NCBI GenBank assembly: GCA_033763135.1
Contig: JANRKY010000325.1
Coordinates: forward strand, 7,626-71,625
Direction of reading: 5' to 3'
DNA: 64,000 bases
DNA from: DALYLB01 sp033763135
Lineage (GTDB): Bacteria; Acidobacteriota; Blastocatellia; RBC074
The translations under genes were made by a program, and so were the position numbers. A model generated the notes under the pieces. The model made no database searches and was not told where the DNA came from. It saw nothing but the letters and a program-made list of their open reading frames with translations. Every line of letters begins with the position of its first letter. The first letter of the stretch is position 1. Of the stretch, positions 1 through 12,051 are shown one piece after another.

Positions 1-849
1 CGGCCGTTTGTCATTGTCAATTGCGCCGCGCTTCCGGCCTCGTTGATTGAAAGCGAGCTGTTCGGATACGAAAAGGGGGCTTTCACCGGGGCGACGCAGC
101 GCAAGGTCGGGCGCTTCGAACTCTCCAATGGCGGCACGATCTTCCTCGATGAAATCGGAGAAGTGCCGCTCGAAGTCCAGGGCCGGTTTCTTCGCGTGCT
201 GCAAACCGGAATCTTCGAGCGGCTGGGCGGCACCAGCAGCGTTCGCGTCAAAGTCCGCATCATCGCCGCCACAAATCAGCCGCTGGAGCATCTGGTGAAT
301 GAACGGAGATTTCGCGCCGATCTGTTTTATCGCCTCAATGTCTTTCCCATCACGCTGCCCCCGCTTCGCGAAAGGCGAAAAGACATCCCACTGCTCGTGC
401 GATATTTCGTCAAAAAGTATTGCGCCCGGTTCAACCGGGTGATCACCTCCATCAGCGAACCATCCCTGCAGGCGCTGCGGCAATACAACTGGCCGGGCAA
501 TGTCCGCGAACTCGAGCATCTGATCGAACGCGCGGTGCTCACCTCCGAGGGCGATGTCCTTCAAATCACGCCGCCCGCCATTCATATCGAGCCGGTCATC
601 TCGATCGCCGCCGACCTGCGCGTTCAGGACGTCGCCTCTCCAGCCCGCCCTCCCGTCGAGGCGCCTCTCAAGCTGGTCACCCTGGCCGAAAACGAACGAG
701 CCTACATCCAGACGGTTCTTCGGCATACGCGCGGTCGCATCTCAGGCGCGCGCGGCGCGGCGGCCATTCTCGGTCTGCCCCCCTCCACCCTTCGCAGCCG
801 CATCAAGAAGTTGGGGCTGAATCTCGCCGCGGAAAATGACCTCTCTTGA
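1..849 (+). CDS. Sigma-54-dependent Fis-family transcriptional activator, 5' partial
   Basis: The frame is open from the first base, so the start lies outside the window; 282 residues are visible. They are the later part of an AAA+ sigma-54 activation domain followed by a DNA-binding domain. The GAFTGA loop that contacts sigma-54 is at visible residues 26-31. A Walker B segment (IFLDEIGE) and the RFRADLFYRLN region carrying an arginine finger follow. The C-terminus has a Fis-type helix-turn-helix (AAAILGLPPSTLRSRIKK). Walker A and any receiver or sensor domain are missing because of the window edge. The TTG inside LPASLIESE is not a real start, since the conserved sequence continues upstream of it. 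Such proteins activate sigma-54 promoters from upstream sites; the target cannot be told here. Confidence 0.93.
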   Translation, partial: RPFVIVNCAALPASLIESELFGYEKGAFTGATQRKVGRFELSNGGTIFLDEIGEVPLEVQGRFLRVLQTGIFERLGGTSSVRVKVRIIAATNQPLEHLVNERRFRADLFYRLNVFPITLPPLRERRKDIPLLVRYFVKKYCARFNRVITSISEPSLQALRQYNWPGNVRELEHLIERAVLTSEGDVLQITPPAIHIEPVISIAADLRVQDVASPARPPVEAPLKLVTLAENERAYIQTVLRHTRGRISGARGAAAILGLPPSTLRSRIKKLGLNLAAENDLS

Positions 850-1113
850 TCAGGGCCGTCCGCACTCTTATTGCTCCTTATCGGGGAGGGCGACATTTCG
901 CGTAAAGTTCGAGATATCGCCAAGTTCGTCAAATCTCGCCACAAGGGCAGCCATTGCACAACTCCGCATTTCGGGAGCAGGAAAATTCTTATCTGTGTAA
1001 GGACAACAGCTTGGCCTTGAAGCGGGAGGAAGGCGGGGATCTTGGTCGGGGAATTGCTTTCAGACTCTTCCCCACGCAATATTTTTTTATTTCGATCAAG
1101 AGGAGGCGGCAGA

Positions 1114-1410
1114 ATGACTTCGGAAGACGCGGCGCGGATACTCGCCAATCAGGACATCATTCAGGGAAATCAGCAAACGATTTTGAAAAACCAGGAAGTT
1201 ATTCAGGAGAATCAGAAACTGATTCTGGCGAACCAGGAGACGATCCGGGAGAACCAGGCCAAGCTGGATCAGGTGCTCGCCAACCAGGAGACGATTCAGG
1301 CCAATCAGGGCAAGCTGGATGGGCTGCTGTCCAACCAGGAGACGATTCAGTCCAACCAGGCCAGAATCCTCGCGAATCAGGTGGAGATTCTGTCCTTGCT
1401 GGCTGAGTGA
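1114..1410 (+). CDS. Small Asn-Gln heptad-repeat (coiled-coil) protein
   Basis: A 98-residue protein starting at ATG 1114, chosen because a perfect AGGAGG lies at 1101-1106, 7 bases upstream. After a short head (MTSEDAARI) almost the whole chain consists of units ending in Asn-Gln, such as ETIQANQ, EVIQENQ and ETIRENQ. Spacing between NQ pairs is 7 residues, with two 10-residue exceptions. Ile and Leu fall at regular positions, so a parallel coiled coil with a polar Asn/Gln layer is likely. There is no signal peptide and no recognised domain. It lies between an activator gene and a TonB receptor gene, with no evident functional link. Function unknown. Confidence 0.75.
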   Translation: MTSEDAARILANQDIIQGNQQTILKNQEVIQENQKLILANQETIRENQAKLDQVLANQETIQANQGKLDGLLSNQETIQSNQARILANQVEILSLLAE

Positions 1411-1443
1411 GCCGAAGACGCATCGCATCGTTCATCAACTTCA

Positions 1444-4434
1444 ATGAAGAAACTCATCACTGCATTCTGCATTGTCGGCGTCCTCGCCGGCGCGGCGCTC
1501 GCGCAACAACCCGCCAGCGCCGCGCTGAGCGGGCGCGTCACCGACCCCGCCGGGGCCGTCATCGCGGGCGCGAAAGTCACGGCGGTTCAGCAGGCCACCG
1601 GCGCGCAGCGGACCGCCGTAACGACGAGCGAGGGCCTGTACATTTTGACGAATTTAAGCCCGGGCGCGTACGAAGTCAGCATCGAGGCGAAGAACTTTCC
1701 GCAGCGCCTTTCCCGGCGGTTCGCGTTGAACGTCGGGCAACAGGCGGTCTTCGACGGAACGCTTCAGGCGAGCGGGCCGACGGAGACGATCACGCTGGAT
1801 GACCGGTTCAATTATCCGCTGGTCAATACGGGGTCGGCGATCGTGGACGGCGTGATTCGCGACAACGAAGTGAGCCGCCTCCCGCTCAATGGCCGCAACT
1901 ACCTCGAACTCGCGCTGCTCATTCCCGGCAACACGCCCGCGCCGAATTTCGATCCGACGAAAACCGGAAGCGTCATCATCTCTTCCGCCGGGCAGCTCGG
2001 GCGCGGGGGCAACATCACCATTGACGGCATGGACAACAATGACGATGCCGTGGGCGGTCCGCTTCTGAACATCTCTCAGGACGCCGTTCAGGAGTTTCAG
2101 ATCGCCACGAACCGGTTTTCCGCCGAACTTGGCCGTTCCGCGTCCTCGGTCATTAACGTTGTGACCAAATCAGGCGGCAACGATCCGCATGGATCGTTCT
2201 CGATTTTCGAGCGGGACCGGCGGTTGCAGGGGCTGCCCGCGACCTATGATCGCGGCGGCAATCAGAAGCCTCCATTTGACCGGCAGCAGTATGCGGCGAC
2301 GCTCGGTGGTCCATTGAAAAAGGAGCGGGCCTGGTGGTTCGGGGCATTCGAATACCGCAATCAAGACGGCGCGGCGCTGGTCGGGCAGCGGGATGTCGCG
2401 GCGCGCCGGATTCTCCGGAGCTTTGCGCCCGCGCCGCTCGATGATCTGCTGGGCCTCGCGCGCGGGGACTGGAAGGCATCGGACAACGACAACCTCAGTT
2501 TCCGATATGCGATCGAACGCCTGAAAGAGATCGGCGCAACGAAGCTGGACCGGGCCATCGGTTCCGCTTCGCAGCGCCAGCGGCTCCGGAACAATCATCA
2601 GGCCTTTATGGCCAACTGGACGCGCGTGCTCTCGCCCGCCGCCGTCAACAGCTTCAGTTTCAGCGTCAACAACTTCAAGAACACGACCGACCCGGTGGCG
2701 ACCGGGCCGCAGCTGACCTTTCCCTCGATTCAGGATGGCGTTTCGTTCCGCGTGCCGCAAGCGACGAATCTCAACCGGCTGCAATTTTCGGATGCGCTGT
2801 CGCTGGTTCGCGGCGCGCATGCCTTCAAATTCGGAGCCGAACTGCAGCGCGTGGATTCGCTCTTCGATCTGGGCGTCTTCCAGCAGGGGCGGATCGAGTT
2901 CGTGCAGGATTTCGCGCAGGCCGATTTCAACGGCGACGGCAAAGTGGACGACAACGACCTCCTCTTCGCCGTCACGTTGCGCAGCTCGAAGCCCGCGCAA
3001 TCCCTGCTTCTCGCCGACACCGACAACAATCATATCGCGATGTTCGCGCAGGATGACTGGCGCCTGAACAAGAACCTGACGCTCAACCTCGGGGCGCGGT
3101 ACGAACTCGACACCAGCGTCAACAACAACGACTGGTACGCGAACCGCAACCCGATCGTCCAATCGTTCTACCGGGGCGAGCGGAAGCGCGACACGAACAA
3201 TCTGGCGCCTCGCGTTGGGTTCAACTGGGCGACCAATGATGGCAAGACGAGCGTTCACGGCGGCTATGGGATCTATTACGATCGCATCACGCTCGAAATC
3301 GCCTCGCTCGAACGCGGGCTGGATGGGCGCGCGCTGGCGATCGAGGTGCGCGCCGGAAACGCATTGAGCGATCCGACGGGCGCGCCGATCTTCATCGATC
3401 CGGCAACGGGCGGATTTCGCCCCGGGGCCCCGACGTACGCCAGTCCCTTCACCGGTTTCATCCTGCCGGGCGCGGGCGCTTCCGGCATCAACATCATCGA
3501 CAACAACCTGCGGAACCCGATGGTGCAGCAGTTCAATGTCGGCATTCAGCATGAGCTGGCCCGCGACTTCGCCGTGCGCGCCGATTATTTGTCCAATCGC
3601 GGCAGTCAATTCATCATCGGGCGCACGATCGGAACCGTGAACAATCCGGTGGTGGGCGGTCCGGATCGCGTCGTCAATCTGGAATCGAGCGCGAGGACGA
3701 GATATGACGGGTTCCTGCTGAGTCTGGAGAAGCGGTTCGCGAATCGTTATCAGTTTCGCGCGTCCTACACGCTGTCGAAAGCCTTCAACTACGCGAATGA
3801 CGACCAGATTCCGTTTTCAAACGGACCGGTGAATCCGAACAACCTGCGGTTGGAATACGGCCCGACGCCGAATGATCGGCGCCATTATTTTACGTTCTCG
3901 GGCGCGGTCGAACTGGGCCGCGGATTTCAGCTTGCGCCGATCGTGACGGCGGCGTCAGGCGTGCCGATGGACATTCTGCTGCCCGACGCGAGTTCGCGCG
4001 TCCCCGTGCTGCAGCGGAACGCCGGGGGGCGGAGCTTCAAAACGGGGGCGGATCTGAACGTCTTTCTTCAACAGCTCAATTCGGCGGGAGGGGTGAACGG
4101 GCAGCGGCTGCCGCTGGCGCGCGACGACGCGCGATTCAACGACAGCTTCAACTCGTTCGATCTGCGCTTGTCGAAGAGCTTCAAACTTGGGGAAAAGGCG
4201 CGGCTGGAAGCGATCGTCGAGGCGTTCAATCTCTTCAACGTGACGAACATTCTGGGCGTATCGAATGTGAACTATTCGGGCTTTTCGAATGTGTTGACGC
4301 GCGACAGCAACACGCCGACGGATCCGGGCTTCCTTCGGTCATCGGGGTTTGGCAACCCAATCACGGCCGCCGGCGGCGTGTTCGGTTCCGGCGGCCCGCG
4401 CGCGTTTCAGGTTGCCGCGAAGCTCACCTTTTAG
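1444..4434 (+). CDS. TonB-dependent receptor with carboxypeptidase-regulatory-like N-terminal domain (Oar-like)
   Basis: A 996-residue outer-membrane protein. The Sec signal peptide (MKKLITAFCIVGVLAGAALA) is followed by a CarboxypepD_reg beta-sandwich (about residues 25-110, SGRVTDPAGAVIAGAKVTAV). Next come a plug domain (about 120-240, with LPLNGRNYLELALLIPG and NVVTKSGGNDPHGS) and a long beta-barrel ending in a typical terminal strand (AFQVAAKLTF). This is the Oar/SusC-like architecture that is abundant in acidobacteria, where these proteins are presumed to import large substrates using TonB energy. The substrate is unknown. A calcium-binding-like loop (DFNGDGKVDDNDLL) sits in the barrel region. 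The MFS gene starts 10 bases after its stop, so the two are probably co-transcribed. Confidence 0.93.
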   Translation: MKKLITAFCIVGVLAGAALAQQPASAALSGRVTDPAGAVIAGAKVTAVQQATGAQRTAVTTSEGLYILTNLSPGAYEVSIEAKNFPQRLSRRFALNVGQQAVFDGTLQASGPTETITLDDRFNYPLVNTGSAIVDGVIRDNEVSRLPLNGRNYLELALLIPGNTPAPNFDPTKTGSVIISSAGQLGRGGNITIDGMDNNDDAVGGPLLNISQDAVQEFQIATNRFSAELGRSASSVINVVTKSGGNDPHGSFSIFERDRRLQGLPATYDRGGNQKPPFDRQQYAATLGGPLKKERAWWFGAFEYRNQDGAALVGQRDVAARRILRSFAPAPLDDLLGLARGDWKASDNDNLSFRYAIERLKEIGATKLDRAIGSASQRQRLRNNHQAFMANWTRVLSPAAVNSFSFSVNNFKNTTDPVATGPQLTFPSIQDGVSFRVPQATNLNRLQFSDALSLVRGAHAFKFGAELQRVDSLFDLGVFQQGRIEFVQDFAQADFNGDGKVDDNDLLFAVTLRSSKPAQSLLLADTDNNHIAMFAQDDWRLNKNLTLNLGARYELDTSVNNNDWYANRNPIVQSFYRGERKRDTNNLAPRVGFNWATNDGKTSVHGGYGIYYDRITLEIASLERGLDGRALAIEVRAGNALSDPTGAPIFIDPATGGFRPGAPTYASPFTGFILPGAGASGINIIDNNLRNPMVQQFNVGIQHELARDFAVRADYLSNRGSQFIIGRTIGTVNNPVVGGPDRVVNLESSARTRYDGFLLSLEKRFANRYQFRASYTLSKAFNYANDDQIPFSNGPVNPNNLRLEYGPTPNDRRHYFTFSGAVELGRGFQLAPIVTAASGVPMDILLPDASSRVPVLQRNAGGRSFKTGADLNVFLQQLNSAGGVNGQRLPLARDDARFNDSFNSFDLRLSKSFKLGEKARLEAIVEAFNLFNVTNILGVSNVNYSGFSNVLTRDSNTPTDPGFLRSSGFGNPITAAGGVFGSGGPRAFQVAAKLTF

Positions 4435-4444
4435 GATATTCCCT

Positions 4445-5734
4445 ATGGAAACGGTCGAAGACTTGTCGGCGGGAACCATCGCGGAAGCGGGGAGGCGTCA
4501 TTCGGCGTGGCTGGTTGTTGGAGCTTCGTCGGTTGGATTGTTCTTCCATTTCGGCTCCCTGCTGGTCAACGCGTTCGGCGTTTTTCTGACGGCGATGTGC
4601 GACGAATTCGGGTGGTCGCGGACGCAGGTTTCGATGGCGTTCATGCTGGCGACGCTGACGGCGATGCTGACGATGCCGCTGACCGGCTGGCTGACGGATC
4701 GGTTCGGCGCGCGTCGCCCGATCCTGATCAGCATGACGGTCTTCGGCGCGTCGTACGCGTCCCTGTCCCTTCTGACGCCGCGATTGTGGCGCTTGTACGC
4801 GATCTTTCTGCTGCTCGGGCTGGTCGGGCCCGGGACGTCCGCCGTGCCGCACGCGACGTTGATCTCCCGGTGGTTCACGGAACGGCGCGGACTGGCGCTG
4901 GGGACGGCGATGTGCGGAACGGCGATCGGCGGCGTCATCTGGCCCTCGGCGATCCAGGATTTGCTGGATCGATTCGGCTGGCGCGGCGCCTATGCGATTC
5001 TCGGCGGAGCGGTCTTGTTCGTCGCCGTGCCGCTGATGCTGTTCCTGCTCAAGGAGCCCGCGTCGGCGTCGCGGGTTTCCGAACGACGCGAGTCCGGCTC
5101 GTGGGCATCCGGACACACGAGAAGCCAAGCCCTGCGCAGCCCGGTGTTGTGGTTGCTGCTTGGGGCGTTCTTCATCGCCGCGGCCTGCATTCAAGCCTGC
5201 ATGATCCATCTCATCCCGCTGCTCAAGGATCGCGGTATGACGCCCGCGAGCGCCGCCTTTGCCGCCTCGGTCATGGGCGCCGCGGGAATGATCGGCCGGC
5301 TGGGGACGGGATGGCTGCTCGACCTTCTGCCCGCCGATCGCGTGCCGTCGATCGCGTTTTGCCTGGTCGCCGCCGGAATCCTTCTTCTATTCGCCGGGGC
5401 AACGGGAACCGGCTCCTACATCGCCGCCTCGCTGATTGGTTTCGGGTACGGCTCGGAATCGGCGACGATCCCGTATCTCGTCAGCCGCTATTTCGGGCTC
5501 CGATCGTTTGGCGAAATATACAGTTACCTGTTCATCACCGTGCCGCTGGGCGGCGCGATCGGCCCGGTGCTGATGGGAGTTGGATTCGATCGTACGGGTT
5601 CGTACAAGGCGGTCCTGCTCGCGTGCGGCCTCGCGACCCTGGCCGCGGCGCTGCTGATGCTGCGGCTGGGCGCATTCGCGACGCATCAGGATCGATCAGA
5701 AGCCCCGTCCTTATCCAATGTCAAGGAGGCATAG
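4445..5734 (+). CDS. MFS transporter
   Basis: A 429-residue, 12-helix major facilitator protein. ATG 4445 (METVEDLSAG) is preferred because it follows the TonB receptor stop by 10 bases; an open extension to 4349 would overlap the receptor. The first helix starts near residue 19, and the helix 2-3 loop carries the MFS signature GWLTDRFGARRP. The C-terminal half begins near residue 230 (SPVLWLLLGAFFIAAACIQ). The pattern resembles monocarboxylate or oxalate:formate-type MFS carriers, but the substrate is not determined. It lies between an outer-membrane receptor and an AhpD-like enzyme, and the latter starts only 2 bases after this stop. Together they could import and process one compound (inference). 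Confidence 0.88.
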   Translation: METVEDLSAGTIAEAGRRHSAWLVVGASSVGLFFHFGSLLVNAFGVFLTAMCDEFGWSRTQVSMAFMLATLTAMLTMPLTGWLTDRFGARRPILISMTVFGASYASLSLLTPRLWRLYAIFLLLGLVGPGTSAVPHATLISRWFTERRGLALGTAMCGTAIGGVIWPSAIQDLLDRFGWRGAYAILGGAVLFVAVPLMLFLLKEPASASRVSERRESGSWASGHTRSQALRSPVLWLLLGAFFIAAACIQACMIHLIPLLKDRGMTPASAAFAASVMGAAGMIGRLGTGWLLDLLPADRVPSIAFCLVAAGILLLFAGATGTGSYIAASLIGFGYGSESATIPYLVSRYFGLRSFGEIYSYLFITVPLGGAIGPVLMGVGFDRTGSYKAVLLACGLATLAAALLMLRLGAFATHQDRSEAPSLSNVKEA

Positions 5735-5736
5735 AA

Positions 5737-6321
5737 ATGGCCTGGATTCGCACCATCCCGATGGAAGAAGCGGACGAGCAGCTCCGCGACGCTATGGAAG
5801 CGCAGCGCGCCCTGTACCCGAAGGAATACGACTCGCCGGTCTCGCCTGGCGGCGACAGCATCGTCGCGTCGCATACGCTGATGCCCGGGGCGCTTCATCA
5901 CGTCTTCGCGGCGTTCGGCGAGATGATGTCGCCGGATCTGCCCCTGAGCCGCGCGCAGCACGAGATGATCGCCACCATGGTGTCGGTCGTGAACCGGTGC
6001 TATTACTGACTGGAATCGCACGCGGAGTTTCTGCGTATGGTCACCCTGGACGATCGGATGATTGCCGCGCTGCGCGAGGATTATCGGTCCGCGCCGATCA
6101 GCGAGCAGGATCGCGTCATGCTCGATTACGTGACGCAATTGACGAAGGACGCCACGCAACTCACGCCGCGCGATCATGACAAGCTGCGCGCGGTCGGATT
6201 CGACGACACCGGCATTCTGCAGATCACCCTGATCGCCTCATGGTTCAACTATATCAACCGGGTCGCCGACAGCCTGGGCGTCGGACGCGGGAAGGTTGAG
6301 GATTGGGATGGCGTGAAATGA
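5737..6321 (+). CDS. AhpD-like (carboxymuconolactone decarboxylase fold) peroxidase-related enzyme, probable selenoprotein read through in-frame TGA at 6007-6009
   Basis: Start ATG 5737 is preceded by AAGGAGG at 5723-5729. The frame runs 90 codons to TGA 6007-6009, then stays open without a shift to TGA 6319-6321. Reading the TGA as selenocysteine gives 194 residues, a normal length for peroxidase-related AhpD proteins (TIGR01926 type). The first part ends VVNRCYY and the second starts LESHAEFLR. Together they form C88-x-x-U91-x-x-x-H95, exactly where the family has its CxxC-x3-H redox centre. The hairpin at 6020-6036 fits a bacterial SECIS. The reading as Sec is an inference; a single C-to-A nonsense change of TGC is the alternative. 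Expected role is thiol/selenol peroxidase chemistry. Co-transcribed with the MFS gene. Confidence 0.8.
6010..6042 (+). promoter_or_regulatory. Candidate bacterial SECIS hairpin downstream of the in-frame TGA
   Basis: Directly after the TGA at 6007-6009 there is a stem of 6 pairs (ACGCGG 6020-6025 with CTGCGT 6031-6036, including one G-U pair) and a 5-base loop AGTTT. Weaker pairs lie below the stem. The loop starts 16 bases after the TGA and its second base is G. Both properties agree with the known bacterial SECIS consensus, which needs a short apical loop at about this distance with a G among its first two bases. It would recruit SelB and Sec-tRNA. No selA, selB, selC or selD gene is in the window. 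Confidence 0.6.
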
Positions 6322-6605
6322 CGAGGTCGGATCGGCCCCTCTCGCGCCTGATCCGGTCATTGATGACGAGCCGCCGGGAACGTTTCGGACACGAAATTAT
6401 AACGATTGCGTGAGCGTGGCAACTGATATAGCTTTCGAATGTCTGTGTTGTCCTGCCCCGTATTCGATGGAAATTGAGGAAATGATTTGTGAAGTCTCAT
6501 TTCGCAACCTGAGTCTTTTACGACACGAGTCGTATGAGATCTTCCCGCCCCGCAACAGGATTTCGGTTTCCATCAAAATTCTCGCTAATAGCAAGGAGAG
6601 TCACG

Positions 6606-8330
6606 ATGAAGAAAGAGTCCATCGCGCCGCCGGCGCCTGACGCGCCCGAGGCCGATACGCAAACTACACAAACCACGCCCGCGTCTCCGGGGCGCCGAAA
6701 ATTCCTGGGCAGGGCGGGGGCAGCGACGATTGCGACGGTTGCCGCCGGGCTGAGCGGTTCGCCCGCGGAGGCGCAGTCGCCGTTCCAGGCCAACAAATGT
6801 GAGGACATGAATTTTCCGTTCGGGGTCGAGCCCTCGGACAGGGCCGCCAACCGGTTCATGAAGTCTTACAAATGCCGGCTCGAAGCGGCGAAACTTGCCC
6901 GGAGCCGCCCGACCATCTTCCATGTCACCAATGGAGATGACGAACGCTATCCGAACAAGATCGGCAGTTACACCAAGGGATTGCCGCACAATCAACTGGG
7001 CGAGGTCGATCCGGGGGCCTACGCCACCCTGATCCGGGCAAGGGAGGGCAGGAATCCGGAGGACTTCGAACGCATTCAGCTCGGCCTGGGGCGCCCATTG
7101 ACGAGCCCGCAGGCTGGCCTGGCGATGGATCTGGAAGGGCCGGATTCCCATCACGTGACGATGCCGCCGCCGCCGAGCTTCGCGAGCGCCGAGACCGCGG
7201 GGGAGGCCGTCGAGGTCTACTGGATGGCGCTCCTGCGCGACGTGAACTTTACTGAGTACGGCGCAAGCCCGCTGGCCGCCGCCGCCGCCGAGGAGATCTC
7301 TCGCCTGACCGATTATCGCGGGCCGCGCGAGAACGGGCGGGTTACGCCCGCCACGCTCTTCCGTTCGAATCTGGCGGGCAATTTGAACGGGCCCTGGGTG
7401 TCGCAGTTTCTGCTTCAGGACTTCTATTTCGGCGCCAATTTCTTTTCCCAGAAGATGCGCACGCAACCGGCGGGGCAGGATTTCATGACGCGTTACGCCG
7501 ACTGGCTGGACGTGCAGAACGGCGCGCCCGTTGTCGCTCCGCAGTATGATCCGACGCCTCGTTACATCCGCAATATGCGCGATGTGGCCGAGTGGGTGCA
7601 TGTGGACGCGCTTTATCAGGCGTATCTGCAGGCGTGCCTCATTCTGTTGGGGCAGGGGACGCGGCTCGATCCGGGGTTGCCGCTCTACAATGCAAAGGCG
7701 CAGGCGGGATTCGCGCAGTGCGGCGGGCCGCATATCCTGAGCTTCGTCACGGAAGTGGCGACGCGCGCGCTCAAGGCGGTCTGGTATCAGAAGTGGTTCG
7801 TGCATCACCGGCTGCGTCCAGAGGAGTACGGCGGCCGCGTGCACAATCACATGACAGGCGCGGCGAACTATGGGATCCATCCCGACGTGACCAATTCCCG
7901 GGCCGTGCGGGAAACGTTCAGGAAATACGGCTCTTATCTGTTGCCGCAGGCCTTCCCGGAAGGCAGCCCGACCCACTCATCGTATGGTTCCGGCCACGCG
8001 ACGGTCGCCGGGGCCTGCGTGACGGTGCTCAAGGCGTTCTTTGACGAGACCGACATCATCAGGAATCCGGTCGTTCCGAACGCGGACGGATCGGCGCTCG
8101 TCCCGTATGAGGGGCCGCCCCTGACCGTGCTCGGAGAACTCAACAAGGTCGCCATCAACGTCTCCTTCGGGCGCAACGGCGCCGGCGTTCACTGGCGAAC
8201 GGACGCGCTCGGCGGAATGAAGCTCGGCGAGGATGTCGCCATCGGCATCATCCAGGAGCAGAAACTCACGTATAACGACAACGTTGAGATGACGCTGACC
8301 CGATTCGACGGCACGCAGATCACCATCTGA
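6606..8330 (+). CDS. Tat-exported vanadium-dependent haloperoxidase (PAP2-related)
   Basis: A 574-residue protein starting at ATG 6606, with AAGGAG just upstream; the longer frame from 6534 has no support. A twin-arginine signal (GRRKFLGRAG then a hydrophobic stretch, about residues 27-55) implies folded export. The three vanadate-site motifs of the haloperoxidase/acid phosphatase superfamily are present: K396 and R404 in KWFVHHRLRPE, S462-G463-H464 in SYGSGHAT, and R523 with H529 in GRNGAGVHWRTD. The 8-residue K-to-R spacing resembles the bromoperoxidase-like branch. Such enzymes oxidise halides with H2O2; a phosphatase role cannot be excluded. A strong hairpin follows, so it is probably a separate transcript from the next cluster. 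Confidence 0.87.
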   Translation: MKKESIAPPAPDAPEADTQTTQTTPASPGRRKFLGRAGAATIATVAAGLSGSPAEAQSPFQANKCEDMNFPFGVEPSDRAANRFMKSYKCRLEAAKLARSRPTIFHVTNGDDERYPNKIGSYTKGLPHNQLGEVDPGAYATLIRAREGRNPEDFERIQLGLGRPLTSPQAGLAMDLEGPDSHHVTMPPPPSFASAETAGEAVEVYWMALLRDVNFTEYGASPLAAAAAEEISRLTDYRGPRENGRVTPATLFRSNLAGNLNGPWVSQFLLQDFYFGANFFSQKMRTQPAGQDFMTRYADWLDVQNGAPVVAPQYDPTPRYIRNMRDVAEWVHVDALYQAYLQACLILLGQGTRLDPGLPLYNAKAQAGFAQCGGPHILSFVTEVATRALKAVWYQKWFVHHRLRPEEYGGRVHNHMTGAANYGIHPDVTNSRAVRETFRKYGSYLLPQAFPEGSPTHSSYGSGHATVAGACVTVLKAFFDETDIIRNPVVPNADGSALVPYEGPPLTVLGELNKVAINVSFGRNGAGVHWRTDALGGMKLGEDVAIGIIQEQKLTYNDNVEMTLTRFDGTQITI

Positions 8331-8349
8331 GAATCCCTCGAACCGAATG

Positions 8350-8388
8350 GCAAGCCGCGCGCCGCTCAATCACCGGCGCGCGGCTTGC
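8350..8388 (+). terminator. Strong hairpin, likely terminator of the haloperoxidase gene
   Basis: A perfect 15-base inverted repeat (8350-8364 with 8374-8388, core GCCGCGCGCC) has a 9-base loop. It lies 20 bases after the haloperoxidase stop and is followed by a moderately T-rich stretch (gctttctcc). The stem is very stable, but the U-tract is weak, so it may terminate partially or simply stabilise the 3' end. Confidence 0.65.
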
Positions 8389-8455
8389 GCTTTCTCCTCG
8401 CGCTCCATTCGATTCGCGAATCAAGGATGAGGAGCGTGACTCGCCTGACGATGCC

Positions 8456-8481
8456 TGACCATGATAAATTGCGCGTGGTCA
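8456..8481 (+). promoter_or_regulatory. Candidate operator palindrome upstream of the nine-gene cluster
   Basis: TGACCATG (8456-8463) and CGTGGTCA (8474-8481) are inverted copies with one mismatch across a 10-base spacer. The site lies 47 bases before the first gene of the cluster, where a regulator could bind. No clear -35/-10 pair was found here and the binding protein is unknown. Confidence 0.3.
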
Positions 8482-8527
8482 ATTTTAACGACGCCACCAT
8501 CTTGCAAACAATCAGGTATCCGACGGA

Positions 8528-12049
<3,522 letters not shown>

Positions 12050-12051
12050 GC

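Noticed and set aside
954..1406. 150-residue frame overlapping the NQ-repeat gene
   Set aside because: Its Gly/Asp/Ser repeats are the same DNA repeat read in another frame; the AGGAGG site supports the NQ frame only.
2170..3609. 479-residue minus-strand frame inside the TonB receptor
   Set aside because: Low-complexity shadow of a gene with clear receptor motifs.
6037..6321. Independent gene starting at ATG 6037
   Set aside because: It would lack the N-terminal half and redox motif of its family and has no ribosome site; it is the in-frame continuation of 5737 past the TGA.
6410..6640. Small frame upstream of the haloperoxidase
   Set aside because: No ribosome site, overlaps the haloperoxidase start, and no family resemblance.
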